Positions 17,067 through 25,514 are shown, numbered from the stretch's first letter. The stretch: 36,076 nt of DNA from Actinomycetota bacterium (GCA_003140115.1 PLIQ01000104.1:1-36076); one strand, 5' to 3'. The notes: generated by a model from the letters alone, not told the origin. A program made the numbers and translations.

Positions 17067-17855
17067 ATGATCAACGCTCCCGCTCCAGTCACGGTCGCCC
17101 GCAACGACGGTCTCGCGGTGGTGACCGTCGACTCGCCGCCGCTGAACCTGTTCGACATGGCGATGCGTGACGCCCTCGTCGCGACGGTCGGGGAACTAGA
17201 GCGGACCTTGCCGAGAGCGGTGCTGTTCCGGTTCGAGGGCAAGGTGGTCACGGGCGGCGTCGACGTACACGTATTCGACGCAATCAGCGATGCCGAGGAG
17301 GCGACTGCCCTGTTCGCAGGCCTGGTCGCCACGGCGCAGCGAGTGGCCGCACTGCCCTGCCCGACCGTCTTCGCCGCCCACGGCCTGTGCCTGACCTGGG
17401 GCTTCGAACTCGCGCTGGCCTGCGATCTGATCCTGGCCACCGAACGCGCTTCCTTCGGGTTGATCGAGGCGACCGTGGGCCTGACCCCGGCCATGGGCGG
17501 TACCCAGCGGCTCGCCGAACGAGCCGGCAGCGGCCGCGCCCGGGAGCTGGTGATGACCGCGGACCGCTACGACGCCACCACCTTGCACCAGTGGGGCGTG
17601 GTCAACCGGGTGCTTCCCGCTGACGGTTTCGACGCCGCCGCCCGGCAGTTCGCCGGGCGCCTCGCCGAAGGCCCGACCCTCGCTCACGCGGCCACCAAAG
17701 ACATCATCAGCGCCTACCTCAGCGGTGGTGTCCAGGAGGCGGACGCCCAGGTACCCGCGATCGCCGGCGGGCTGTTCGCCACGCAGGATCTGCGGTCCGC
17801 CCTGCATACCTTCCTGACCGAGGGCCATGGCCGCGCGACCTTCCACGGACAGTAA
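17067..17855 (+). CDS. Enoyl-CoA hydratase/isomerase family protein
   Basis: The 262-residue crotonase-fold product begins MINAPAPVTVARNDGLAVVT. Both catalytic glutamates of rat crotonase appear to have counterparts: E114 in WGFELALACD and E134 in FGLIEATVGLTP, exactly 20 residues apart as in the model enzyme. GGTQRLAERAGSGRARELVMT and a VVNRVLPADG segment follow, as expected. The usual oxyanion-hole GAG is replaced by VVTGGVDVHVF and HGLCLTWG, close variants. It would hydrate enoyl-CoA or act on a related acyl-CoA in beta-oxidation or aromatic degradation. A GTG at 17064 directly before the ATG is an equal alternative start. It is intact, while both flanking redox genes are broken. Confidence 0.85.
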   Translation: MINAPAPVTVARNDGLAVVTVDSPPLNLFDMAMRDALVATVGELERTLPRAVLFRFEGKVVTGGVDVHVFDAISDAEEATALFAGLVATAQRVAALPCPTVFAAHGLCLTWGFELALACDLILATERASFGLIEATVGLTPAMGGTQRLAERAGSGRARELVMTADRYDATTLHQWGVVNRVLPADGFDAAARQFAGRLAEGPTLAHAATKDIISAYLSGGVQEADAQVPAIAGGLFATQDLRSALHTFLTEGHGRATFHGQ

Positions 17856-17876
17856 CCGGTCCGACCCGGATGATAG

Positions 17877-18834
17877 TTAGCCGATGCGGCTCAGCGTCCG
17901 GATCAGCGTGTCAAACGCCTCGGACGGGAGGCCCTGCATAGCTTGAACTCGATCGCCTGGTGCTGCGCGATGGGCTTGCCGAACGTCTCCCGGTGCTGCG
18001 CGTACGTAATGGCTAGCTCGAAAGCCCGATGGGCGACTCCGCAGGCACGTGCGGCGACGTTGACCCGGCCTAGCTCCACCGCATCCATCATCTGGTAGAA
18101 ACCCCGGCCGGGGAGTTCGCCCAGCACCCGGGCGGCGGGGACCCAGCATTCCTCGAGCACAAGCCCGGTGGTGTCGACTCCCTTGTACCCATCTTGGGGA
18201 TTTTCGCGGTAACAGTGAGCCCGGGTCGCGTCTGCCCGAACCCGCTTTCCTTCTCGATCAGAAAGGCGGTCAGGTTGCGATGCGGGCGCGTCGCGCCTTC
18301 GGACGTCCGGGCCAGAAGGGCGACGAGGCGGGCGGACGCGCCGTTGGTCAGCCACATCTTCTGACCGCTGATCACGTAATCGTCGCCGTCAGGCCGGGCA
18401 GCGGTGCGGATCGCGGCCACGTCGGATCCGAGATCCGGCTCGGACATGGAAAAGGCCGCCCGCATCTCGCCGGTGGCCATCCTGGGCAGGAGGCTTTCCT
18501 TCTGCTCGGCCGTTCCGTATCGGCCGATCATGTAGGCGACAATGAAGTGGGTGTTGATGATGCCCGAGACGCTCATCCAGCCCCTGGCGATCTCTTCGGC
18601 CACGAGCGCGTAGGTCAGCAGCGACTCGTTCAGGCCGCCGTACTCCTGGCCGATGGTGAGGCCGAAGACGCCCAGTTCCGCTAGCCCGGCCACAATCCGC
18701 TCCGGGTAGGTGTCGGAACGATTGAGCTCGCCCGCGACTGGGATGATCTCAGCGTCCACGAATGCCCGGACCGTGCCGAGAATGTCCTGTTGCACGTCGG
18801 TCAGGCCGTCGCTTTGCGTTAGCCGGTACATCAT
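17877..18834 (-). pseudogene. Acyl-CoA dehydrogenase, frameshifted and with its C-terminus replaced
   Basis: From the ATG at 18834 the frame reads LTDVQQDILGTVRAFVDAEI, then EYGGLNESLLTYALVAEEIA, MSEPDLGSDVAAIRT and GQKMWLTNGASARL: a normal acyl-CoA dehydrogenase up to AKIPKMG. At about 18190 one base is missing, and the protein continues in the next frame as YKGVDTTGLVLEECWVPAAR to GKPIAQHQAIEFKL. At about 17940 it stops matching. Instead of the usual last 100 residues (with the catalytic Glu region and the FAD-contacting tail) there are about 20 residues, MQGLPSEAFDTLIRTLSRIG. These resemble the end of a MarR-type regulator. This points to a deletion fusion plus a frameshift. Confidence 0.85.
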
Positions 18835-18841
18835 GCCCTTT

Positions 18842-18873
18842 CTTATTCAGTGCAGCTCTTACTCAGTGCAGCA
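18842..18873. repeat. Two tandem 16-bp direct repeats upstream of the acyl-CoA dehydrogenase pseudogene
   Basis: CTTATTCAGTGCAGCT is followed immediately by CTTACTCAGTGCAGCA, 14 of 16 positions identical. The pair lies directly upstream of the acyl-CoA dehydrogenase start and about 60 bases before the divergent FUSC gene. It could be a regulator site in the shared promoter region or a slippage duplication. Confidence 0.55.
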
Positions 18874-18934
18874 CGCCGCGGGCGGGGAGGACGCACCACG
18901 GCCGTTCGGTGCCGGATCTTGAAAGGCTAGGACT

Positions 18935-20083
18935 ATGAGCAGGTGGCACCCCTCACTGATGTCGTTGCCGCCCGGCCTGGTCCGGCCCGGGCTCGTCACC
19001 CGACAGCAGGTGCTGCTGGCGGCAAAGACGGCGATCGCCGCCGGGCTCGCCTGGGTGGCGGCCCTGGCGGCGGATCCGCACAGCCGACCGTACTTCGCGC
19101 CGCTCGCGGTGCTGCTGGTGGTCCAGCCGACCGTATACGACTCCCTGTCGCGGGCCTTCCAGCGCGTGGCCGGGGTAGTGGTGGGCGTCGCTGCCGCGCT
19201 GGCGGTGAGTCACTTCCTGGCCCCGAGCGGCTGGAGCATCGGCATCATCATCTTCGCGGGCCTGCTCCTGGGCTGGACGACCCGCCTGGGCCCGCAGGGC
19301 GTGGTGCAGATTCCGGTCAGCGCGCTGCTGGTGTTCCTGGTCGGGCGCGCTACTCCCGGTTACGGGGGCGAGCGCATTATAGACACCTTGATCGGCGCCG
19401 CGGTCGCCGTGATAGCGGTTCTGCTGAGCCCGTCCGCGCCCGGACCCGACGCCGTCATGTCCAAGGCGCTGGCGCCGCTGCGTCGCTGTACCGAGATCCT
19501 GCGTGCGGTCAGCACGGGGATCGGCTCGCCCTGGACCCCCGACCAAGCTGCCTCGTGGCGGCGGGACGCGCTCGCGCTGATCGATACCATCGCCCCGGCC
19601 CGCCGGGACCATGAGGGGCATCGGCTGAGCACCCGGTGGAATGCCCGGGCCCGCCGGGAACGAGCGGCGCTCGGCCGGGCGGACGAGGCGCTCCTTACCG
19701 GCGAGCGGATCGCCATCTATATCCGGTCGATGGCCCGGGCCCTGGTAGACGGATCGGGTCACGCCCATCCGATGCCGACGCTCAGCGCGATGCTCGCGAA
19801 AACGGCATCGGCCACCGAGGCCTACACCGCGTGGGCGGCCTCGGCCGGCACGTCCGCCGACCGCCGGCTTTTGGCCACGGCGGTTCACGCCGCAGACGAC
19901 ACCCTGCACAGCGCGCTGGCCCGGGTCCAGGAACGGTGGGGCAGCGACCCTGCTCCGTGGCTCACCTTCGGGATGACGCTGGCGATGACCCAGCGGATCC
20001 TGGCCGAGGTCGGCCGCCCGCTCGACCCAGCAGAACGTGAGCCGCCTGACGAACAGCAACCGTTAAACGCCGGCTGCCTCTAG
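18935..20083 (+). CDS. FUSC-family (aromatic acid exporter-like) membrane protein
   Basis: The 382-residue product has an N-terminal half of closely spaced hydrophobic segments: AAKTAIAAGLAWVAALAA, FAPLAVLLVVQPTVYDSL, RVAGVVVGVAAALAVSHF, SIGIIIFAGLLLGWTT, VSALLVFLVG and IIDTLIGAAVAVIAVLL. Its second half is soluble and helical. The QPTVYDSLSRAFQRVAGVVVG pattern is typical of FUSC/ArAE proteins, which are linked to efflux of aromatic acids and related compounds. The substrate here is unknown. It ends 21 bases inside the end of the convergent molybdenum hydroxylase large subunit. ATG 18935 is the chosen start. Confidence 0.78.
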   Translation: MSRWHPSLMSLPPGLVRPGLVTRQQVLLAAKTAIAAGLAWVAALAADPHSRPYFAPLAVLLVVQPTVYDSLSRAFQRVAGVVVGVAAALAVSHFLAPSGWSIGIIIFAGLLLGWTTRLGPQGVVQIPVSALLVFLVGRATPGYGGERIIDTLIGAAVAVIAVLLSPSAPGPDAVMSKALAPLRRCTEILRAVSTGIGSPWTPDQAASWRRDALALIDTIAPARRDHEGHRLSTRWNARARRERAALGRADEALLTGERIAIYIRSMARALVDGSGHAHPMPTLSAMLAKTASATEAYTAWAASAGTSADRRLLATAVHAADDTLHSALARVQERWGSDPAPWLTFGMTLAMTQRILAEVGRPLDPAEREPPDEQQPLNAGCL

Positions 20084-22390
20084 GGCGGCTACGATCTGCT
20101 CGGGGCCGAGGGGCTGGTCGGTGATCCGGACGCCGAGGCAGGCCAGGGCGTCCGCGATGGCGTTGACCACTGCGGCCGGGGAGCCGATGGCGCCCCCTTC
20201 GCCCATGCCCTTGAAGCCGCCCGGCGTGTTCGCCGGGGTGGTCAGGTGGCCATATTCGATTTCCGGGACTTCGGCGGCGGTTGGCAGCAGGTAGTCCAGG
20301 AAGGTCGTGGTGAGGGGGTTCCCGTCGTCGTCGTAGATCATGTGCTCGTAAAGGACGCCGCCGAGCCCCTGGACGACGCCGCCGGCGATCTGGCCCTCGA
20401 CGACCATGGGATTGATCATGCGCCCGCAGTCCTCGCTCACCGCGTAACGCAGCACGCGCACGCGTCCGGTGCGCACGTCGACCTCGACGGTGCAGGCGTG
20501 GCAGGCGTTGGACAGGGTCAGCGGCGGCGCGAGCGAGCGGGCTTGGGTCAGCAAGCCAGGCTCGGTCCCGGGAGCCAGCGTGCCCGGCGACAGGTAGGCC
20601 GCCTCCGCGATGTCGCGCAGGCTCAGGGCGATGGCCGGGTCACCTTTGACGCTGATCACGCCGTCGGAGATCTCCAGGTCGTGGGGTGATGCTTCGAGCA
20701 GGTGGGCGGCGATGTTCAGTACCTTGACCCGCATCTGGACGGCCACTTCCTGCGCGGCCCCGGCCGCGATGATCGCGGTGCGGCTGCCGCCGGTCCCCGG
20801 TCCCCAGGGCGTCAGGGCGGTATCGCCCTGGATGAAAACGATGTCCTCGATCGGGCAGCCCAGGTGCTCGGCAACTATCTGCGCCATTGTGGTTTCGGTG
20901 CTCTGGCCGTGGCTGGCGGTGCCCATGATCAAGGTGACGGTGCCGCCTGGGTCGATTCTCAGGATCGCGCCTTCGCTGGCCATCGATCCCCCCGTCTGGG
21001 ATGGCTCGACGTAAAGCCCGAATCCGATGCCCAGGTAGCGTTCTTTTTCACGGGCGGCCGCCTGCTCACGGCGGAAGTCCTCGTACCCGATCAGTTCGGC
21101 GGCCTGCTCGAGCGACTCCGCCGGGCTGATCCGCTCGTACACCAACCCGGTGGCGCTGGTATAGGGGAGATCGGCCGACCGCACCACGTTGATCCGGCGG
21201 AGCTCGAGCGGATCTTTACCAAGCGCGCGGGCGACGATGTCGACCATTTGCTCGCGAAGCACGGTCTCGAACATCCAGGGTCCGCGGTAGGGAGTGCGCC
21301 CGCAGGTATTGGTGTAAAGCGCCTCGCTCTCAAAGCTGAGCCGGGGGATCTTGTAGGGACCGGGGAAGAGGTTCTTGACCCCGACGCCGGCGCCGTTCCC
21401 GGCCGGCGGGATGCTGTAGGAGCCGACATTCGCGGTGTGGGTGACCCGCGCGCCCAGGATGCGGCCATCGTGATCCACTGCCATCGACGCGGTCGCGTGC
21501 TCCTCACGCGCATGCCCGGCGGCGAGCAGGTTCTCGCTGCGGTCCTCGATCCACTTGACCGGCCTGCCGAGCTGATAGCTGGCGATCACGACCGCCATTT
21601 CCTCCCGCGTGGTGAACATCTTCTGCCCGAACCCGCCTCCGACGTCTCCCATGAGGACCCGGACCCGGTGTTCGGGCAGGTCCAGCATCCGCGCGCACCA
21701 CGAGCGGACCTCATGAGGGGCCTGGGTGGCCGACCATATGGTCAGCTGCGGGACATGCGGCTCCCACGAGGCGATCAGGCCGCGGCCTTCCATCGGCACC
21801 GCGATATAGCGGTGCTGGCGAATGGTCTCGGTGATGACGTGCGGCGCGGCGGCGAAGATCTCGTCAAGCTCGGGATCGGGGTCGGCCGCGAGTTTGCCGG
21901 CGACATTGGTACCGACCTCGGGGTGCACCAGATTCAGCCGGTCGTTTCCCGCGGCCGTCACGTCGAGCACCGGCGGCAGCGGCTCGATGTCCACCTCGAC
22001 CAGCTCGGCGCCGTCTTCGGCGATATGCCGGGACCGCGCGACGACGATCGCGACCGGATCCCCGGCGAAGCGGACGTCCTGGTCGGCCAGCGGGCGCAGC
22101 GGCTGCGCTGAAACGGCGGCTCGTCCGATGATGGAGGACCAGGTCGGCTGGTAGTTCGCGGCCAGGTCGGCGGCGAACAGCACGGCGACAACGCCGTCCA
22201 CCGCCGCGGCCTCGGTGCTGTCCACCCGGCGGATCCGGCCGTGCGCGAACGAGCTGCGCACGAACGCGGCGTGCAGCATGCCCGGCACGGCGACGTCGTC
22301 GATGTAGGTGCCGTGGCCGGTCAGCAGCCGCGGATCTTCGAACCGCCTGACGCTCTGCCCGATGTAGCGTCCAGCTGTCGCATCGCTCAT
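20063..22390 (-). CDS. Molybdenum hydroxylase large subunit (xanthine dehydrogenase/CoxL family)
   Basis: The 775-residue product starts MSDATAGRYIGQSVRRFEDP, with the family's RRxEDPRLLTGxGxYxDD opening. Molybdopterin contacts include GDVGGGFGQKM, and the catalytic glutamate is E731 in GFKGMGEGGAIGSP. The active-site loop reads GRTPYRGPWMFE, unlike AYRCSFR of true form I CO dehydrogenase, so it is a form II-like enzyme probably oxidising an aldehyde, purine or N-heterocycle. The ATG at 22390 overlaps the stop of the 2Fe-2S gene by four bases; the longer upstream frame to 22465 is inside that gene. It is the last gene of the operon FAD - 2Fe-2S - Mo. No molybdenum insertion chaperone is nearby. 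Confidence 0.9.
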   Translation of the reverse strand: MSDATAGRYIGQSVRRFEDPRLLTGHGTYIDDVAVPGMLHAAFVRSSFAHGRIRRVDSTEAAAVDGVVAVLFAADLAANYQPTWSSIIGRAAVSAQPLRPLADQDVRFAGDPVAIVVARSRHIAEDGAELVEVDIEPLPPVLDVTAAGNDRLNLVHPEVGTNVAGKLAADPDPELDEIFAAAPHVITETIRQHRYIAVPMEGRGLIASWEPHVPQLTIWSATQAPHEVRSWCARMLDLPEHRVRVLMGDVGGGFGQKMFTTREEMAVVIASYQLGRPVKWIEDRSENLLAAGHAREEHATASMAVDHDGRILGARVTHTANVGSYSIPPAGNGAGVGVKNLFPGPYKIPRLSFESEALYTNTCGRTPYRGPWMFETVLREQMVDIVARALGKDPLELRRINVVRSADLPYTSATGLVYERISPAESLEQAAELIGYEDFRREQAAAREKERYLGIGFGLYVEPSQTGGSMASEGAILRIDPGGTVTLIMGTASHGQSTETTMAQIVAEHLGCPIEDIVFIQGDTALTPWGPGTGGSRTAIIAAGAAQEVAVQMRVKVLNIAAHLLEASPHDLEISDGVISVKGDPAIALSLRDIAEAAYLSPGTLAPGTEPGLLTQARSLAPPLTLSNACHACTVEVDVRTGRVRVLRYAVSEDCGRMINPMVVEGQIAGGVVQGLGGVLYEHMIYDDDGNPLTTTFLDYLLPTAAEVPEIEYGHLTTPANTPGGFKGMGEGGAIGSPAAVVNAIADALACLGVRITDQPLGPEQIVAALEAAGV

Positions 22391-22872
22391 CCCGGTTCTC
22401 CCGCGATCGCAGCCGCGGCCGCGCGCACGGCGTGGATGATGCCCTGATAGCCCGTGCAGCGGCACAGGTTCCCGGACAGGCCGTCAAGGATCTCCTCGTC
22501 GGTCGGCGACGGGTTATCGGCCAGCAGGGCGGCCACCGAGATCACCAGCCCGGGAGTGCAGAAGCCGCACTGCAGGCCGTGTTCCTGCTGGAACATGCGC
22601 TGGACGAGACTAAGCCCGCCGCTCTCGGGGCCGATCCCCTCGATCGTCGTCACCTCGCAGCCGTCAGCCTGGATGGCCAGCATCAGGCAGGAGCGCACGG
22701 CAAGCCCGTCCACCATGACGGTGCACGCGCCGCAGACGCCGTGTTCGCAGCCCAGATGGGTCCCGGTCAGCCGCCAGCAGTCCCGCAGCACATCGGCCAG
22801 CGTGAGCCGGGCCTCGACCCGGGCGCTTCGCTGCACTCCGTTGACCGTTGCGGTCAGGTCGCGCTCATTCAT
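22387..22872 (-). CDS. Molybdenum hydroxylase small subunit, 2Fe-2S
   Basis: The 161-residue product begins MNERDLTATVNGVQRSARVE. The plant-type 2Fe-2S cluster cysteines are C42, C47, C50 and C62 (LGCEHGVCGACTV, SCLM). The second cluster uses C102, C105, C137 and C139 (QCGFCTPG, NLCRCTGY). All eight are present, so electron transfer from the Mo site to the FAD subunit should be possible. A GAGG lies seven bases before the ATG at 22872, so I prefer it to the ATG at 22887. It lies between the FAD and Mo subunit genes of the operon. Confidence 0.92.
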   Translation of the reverse strand: MNERDLTATVNGVQRSARVEARLTLADVLRDCWRLTGTHLGCEHGVCGACTVMVDGLAVRSCLMLAIQADGCEVTTIEGIGPESGGLSLVQRMFQQEHGLQCGFCTPGLVISVAALLADNPSPTDEEILDGLSGNLCRCTGYQGIIHAVRAAAAAIAGEPG

Positions 22873-22874
22873 GG

Positions 22875-22935
22875 ACTGCCTCGTCATTGGCTGCCTCTTG
22901 ATTGACTGCCTTCTTCGTTGACTGCCTCTTCGAGT
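22875..22935. repeat. Four short tandem repeats at the FAD/2Fe-2S gene junction
   Basis: The core ACTGCCTC (with small changes) recurs at 22875, 22890, 22905 and 22921, at a period of 15-16 bases, over the end of the FAD gene and the start of the 2Fe-2S gene. On the coding strand each unit reads GAGGCAGT, so several copies present a ribosome-site-like GAGG. The FAD protein gains a repetitive tail (EEGSQSRGSQ) from it. Confidence 0.6.
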
Positions 22936-23783
22936 GCTCGTTCGACGACCTGAACGGCGAGGGCACGGGCTACCCGGCTCCGGTAACGCCCGGAGGCATG
23001 GACGTCGGCGGCTGGGTCGAGGTCGGCGACGGCCAGCTGGCCGATCTCGGTGCCGTCTACCTGGGCCGCCGCCTGGCCGATGATGGCCTGCTCGGCGCCG
23101 TGGCCGCGAACCGGGACTCCGCCGACCCCGAAGAAGGTGATCGCCGCGCGCTCGACCCGCCGCTGGGCGTCCAGGCCCACCGCGCACATGGCGCCCACCA
23201 GCGCGAAATCGCCCCTGCGGCGAGCCATCTCCTCAACCGCGAAGCCAGTTCTTCCGTCGGCGGCCGGAATATGCACGGCGGAGAGGATCTCGTTCGGCTG
23301 CACGGCGGTCGTGAAGGCAGACACAAAGAAATCGCCAGCCGGCACCAGCCGGGCTCCGTTGCTGCTCGTGACCTCGAACATGGCGTCCAGGGTCAGCGCC
23401 GCGGCCGGGTACTCGGCTGCGCCGTCGGCGTGCGCTAGTGAACCGCCGATAGTCCCCCGGTTGCGGATCTGGAAATGCCCGATCAGCGAGGTCGCGCGGG
23501 TGATCAGTGGTGCCGCCCGAGCAATGCTCGGGCTGCCGGCGATGCAGGCCTGCGTGGTCATCGCGCCGATCCGCAGCATGCCGTCCTGCTCCCGGATGTA
23601 ACGCAGCGAGGGCACTCGGTTGAGGTCGACCAGATGGTCGAAGCGGGCCAGGCGCAAGGCCATCATCGGGATCAGGCTCTGTCCGCCGGCCAGCACCTTC
23701 ACGTCGTCGGCATAGCGACCCAGCAGCTCCAGAGTTTCGGTGACCGATGCTGGCGCGTGGTATTCGAATGGTGCCGCCTTCAC
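22884..23783 (-). CDS. Molybdenum hydroxylase medium subunit, FAD-binding
   Basis: The product (299 residues from the GTG at 23783) begins KAAPFEYHAPASVTETLELL. It carries the two FAD motifs of the family, AGGQSLIPMM and TIGGSLAHADGAAEYPA. Later segments FVSAFTTAVQPNEILSAVHI and the C-terminal helical domain match CoxM/XdhB-like subunits. It passes electrons from the Fe-S subunit to the final acceptor. The GTG at 23783 has GGGAG a few bases upstream and starts directly before conserved sequence; the longer frame to 23888 has an unstructured tail. It is the first gene of the operon, 11 bases before the 2Fe-2S gene. The extra C-terminal residues come from the tandem repeat. Confidence 0.9.
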   Translation of the reverse strand: MKAAPFEYHAPASVTETLELLGRYADDVKVLAGGQSLIPMMALRLARFDHLVDLNRVPSLRYIREQDGMLRIGAMTTQACIAGSPSIARAAPLITRATSLIGHFQIRNRGTIGGSLAHADGAAEYPAAALTLDAMFEVTSSNGARLVPAGDFFVSAFTTAVQPNEILSAVHIPAADGRTGFAVEEMARRRGDFALVGAMCAVGLDAQRRVERAAITFFGVGGVPVRGHGAEQAIIGQAAAQVDGTEIGQLAVADLDPAADVHASGRYRSRVARALAVQVVERALEEAVNEEGSQSRGSQ

Positions 23784-23820
23784 GCAAGCTCCCTGGCCGG
23801 TGTGGGTCTGTCCGTGGTGA

Positions 23821-24417
23821 TCAGCTGAGGCCCCGGCAGATCCGCCGGGCGAGGACGCGTCCGATGGCGGGCGGATCGCCGACGTCAAGGATCCCGGACT
23901 GGGGCAACATCGGGATCGCGGACAGGGTCATGACGATCCACCCGATGGCGTCATCAAGGCTGACGGCTGATGGCAGCTCACCTGCTTCGCGGGCGCGTTG
24001 CACGTACGGACGGATCAACTCGGTGATCCACTCCGACCGGTCCGCGCGCCGGAAGACCAGGTAGTTCGCCAGGCCGCGGTCCCGGTTGGCGAGGTGCTCG
24101 CTGGTTCGGAAGCGCAGCGCGGCGACCCAGAGCACCTCGGCGGCGATCGCGAGCGCCTCCTCCATGCTGGCCGCCGCGGCCGCCCGGATACGGACCTCCT
24201 GGAGCTGCCTGGCTTGGTCGTAGTCAGTTATGGCCTGCAGGAGCTGCGCTCGGCCGGGGAAGTAACGGTAGATGGTGGCCCGGGAGATCCCGGACGCTTG
24301 CGCCACGTCCTGGATGGTGGTCTTCTCGTTCCCGAACCGGGTCAGCCAGGCGGAACCCGCATCGAGGATCTGCTGCACCACCTCGTTCTGCACCACCGCG
24401 TTCTCCGTCACCGGCAT
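23821..24417 (-). CDS. TetR-family transcriptional regulator
   Basis: The 198-residue product starts MPVTENAVVQNEVVQQILDA. Its N-terminal helix-turn-helix is TTIQDVAQASGISRATIYRYF, with the HTH at about residues 33-64. The C-terminal part contains a ligand-binding core (RFRTSEHLANRDRGLANYLV). It lies directly upstream of the molybdenum hydroxylase operon on the same strand, with about 37 bases between them, and may control that operon and itself. A strong inverted repeat at 24481-24510, upstream of its start, is a good operator candidate. The ligand is unknown. Confidence 0.88.
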   Translation of the reverse strand: MPVTENAVVQNEVVQQILDAGSAWLTRFGNEKTTIQDVAQASGISRATIYRYFPGRAQLLQAITDYDQARQLQEVRIRAAAAASMEEALAIAAEVLWVAALRFRTSEHLANRDRGLANYLVFRRADRSEWITELIRPYVQRAREAGELPSAVSLDDAIGWIVMTLSAIPMLPQSGILDVGDPPAIGRVLARRICRGLS

Positions 24418-24480
24418 ACGCTCCCCCGCTCTGGTTCCTCAGGCGCTCTTGCCGACCTTGAGGCACTGTCCATGTTACGC

Positions 24481-24510
24481 GTGAGACATTATCTGTCTTA
24501 GATGTCTCAC
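24481..24510. promoter_or_regulatory. Inverted repeat, probable TetR operator
   Basis: GTGAGACAT and ATGTCTCAC are perfect nine-base arms around a 12-base spacer that itself contains a TGTCT. The core AGACA-TTATC-TGTCT forms a second, shorter inverted repeat sharing the left arm. It lies 63 bases upstream of the tetR start and near the 3' end of the DUF929 gene, a usual position for autoregulation. The arms are seen directly; the binding partner is inferred. Confidence 0.7.
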
Positions 24511-24532
24511 AACAAGAGCGGGGCGTAATTTA

Positions 24533-25411
24533 TCAGCCGCTCGCTTGGAGCGAGGCGGCCGCCGCCGTGACGCCGGCGGAGTGGCAGACGCCGGCCGGCT
24601 GGCCGTGGGTAAGGGTGCAGATGGCCGCGGTGATCACGTTGGCGGCACCGTCGATGTCCTTGGCCACCGCACTGGACGGATCGCGCATCGCCGCGGCCAC
24701 CTGCGTCCAGGTCAGGCCGGCTAGTGCGGAGGGAAGATACTGCACTTGCGGAAGGAAGTAGCGGTTCCCGATGTCGACGAACGGGATGGAGCTGCCGCCG
24801 TACCGGGCGAAGAGCGCTTGCTGCTGCGCGGTCGGCTGCTGCAGGTAGACATGCCCGAATGGCGAGCCCGGGTCGGTGGCCTCGCCGAACCACTCCACCG
24901 GGACAAAGGCCAGGTACTTGCTGGTGTAGCTGGCCTTCGCGAACGACAGCGTGGGCGTATTGGCGTAGACGTCAGTGGGTGAGGAGTGGATGAGGCTGAG
25001 TCCGGACAGCGTGCCGAACCGGCTGACCGCAGCGGCGAGCGCCCATCGTTCGGCCGCGCAGTACGGGCAGTACTCACCGCCTATGTAGAGCACCTCCGGC
25101 TTCCCGTCGCTGGTGAGGGCTGGCTGGCCGGTGACGGTGTCGAGCCCGGCCGCCGTGCCGGCGCCGACCGCATCGAACGTCGCCGCGGGCACGGTGGTGA
25201 CCAGCCGCTGGACCTGTTCTGTGGTACCGGCGCTAGCGGGCGGGGCGCTGCGCGCTGGTGGCTGGGTGAGCTTGACCGCGATCAGCGTGGCCACGAGCGC
25301 GAGCACGACCGCCACGCTGCCGCCGGCCAGCAGGAGCCGTCTGCGTACCCCGGCTCGGCGGCTGACAGCCTGTGCTTGCGTCCGTGCCCTGGTCCGTGCC
25401 GCGCTTCCCAT
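24533..25411 (-). CDS. Membrane-anchored DUF929 thioredoxin-like protein with CPYC motif
   Basis: The 292-residue product has a basic N-terminus (RRAGVRRR), then one transmembrane segment at about 26-49 (LLLAGGSVAVVLALVATLIA), then a Ser/Pro/Ala linker and an extracytoplasmic domain. That domain has a thiol motif C115-P-Y-C118 in YIGGEYCPYCAAERWALA and ends with IPFVDIGNRYF, matching DUF929. Such proteins are thought to handle disulfide chemistry outside the membrane; the partner is unknown. GGAGGAAGC precedes the ATG at 25411. It is divergent from blaI, and the operator lies between the two genes, so it is probably in the BlaI regulon. Confidence 0.85.
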   Translation of the reverse strand: MGSAARTRARTQAQAVSRRAGVRRRLLLAGGSVAVVLALVATLIAVKLTQPPARSAPPASAGTTEQVQRLVTTVPAATFDAVGAGTAAGLDTVTGQPALTSDGKPEVLYIGGEYCPYCAAERWALAAAVSRFGTLSGLSLIHSSPTDVYANTPTLSFAKASYTSKYLAFVPVEWFGEATDPGSPFGHVYLQQPTAQQQALFARYGGSSIPFVDIGNRYFLPQVQYLPSALAGLTWTQVAAAMRDPSSAVAKDIDGAANVITAAICTLTHGQPAGVCHSAGVTAAAASLQASG

Positions 25412-25423
25412 GCTTCCTCCATC

Positions 25424-25447
25424 TACTATCTACGTACGTAGGTAGTA
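25424..25447. promoter_or_regulatory. BlaI-type operator between the DUF929 gene and blaI
   Basis: A 24-base near-palindrome, running from TACTATCTACG to CGTAGGTAGTA, has one mismatched pair and a perfect 12-base core CTACGTACGTAG. The core resembles the TACTACATATGTAGTA operator of BlaI/MecI repressors. It lies 13 bases before the DUF929 start and about 68 bases before blaI. A TATACT at 25484-25489 is a possible -10 box for blaI. It could therefore control both divergent transcripts. Confidence 0.8.
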
Positions 25448-25514
25448 CGTAGCTAGACAGTAGCAATCGAAGCCTTGGGTGTCTATACTTGCTGGTAACG
25501 ACGCGGGAGGTGAG

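Noticed and set aside
20702..22111. 469-codon plus-strand frame opposite the Mo subunit
   Set aside because: It is a mirror frame of a confidently identified enzyme, with no motif of its own.
20063..22872. Calling the molybdenum hydroxylase a true CO dehydrogenase
   Set aside because: The active-site loop lacks the AYRCSFR motif of form I CoxL.
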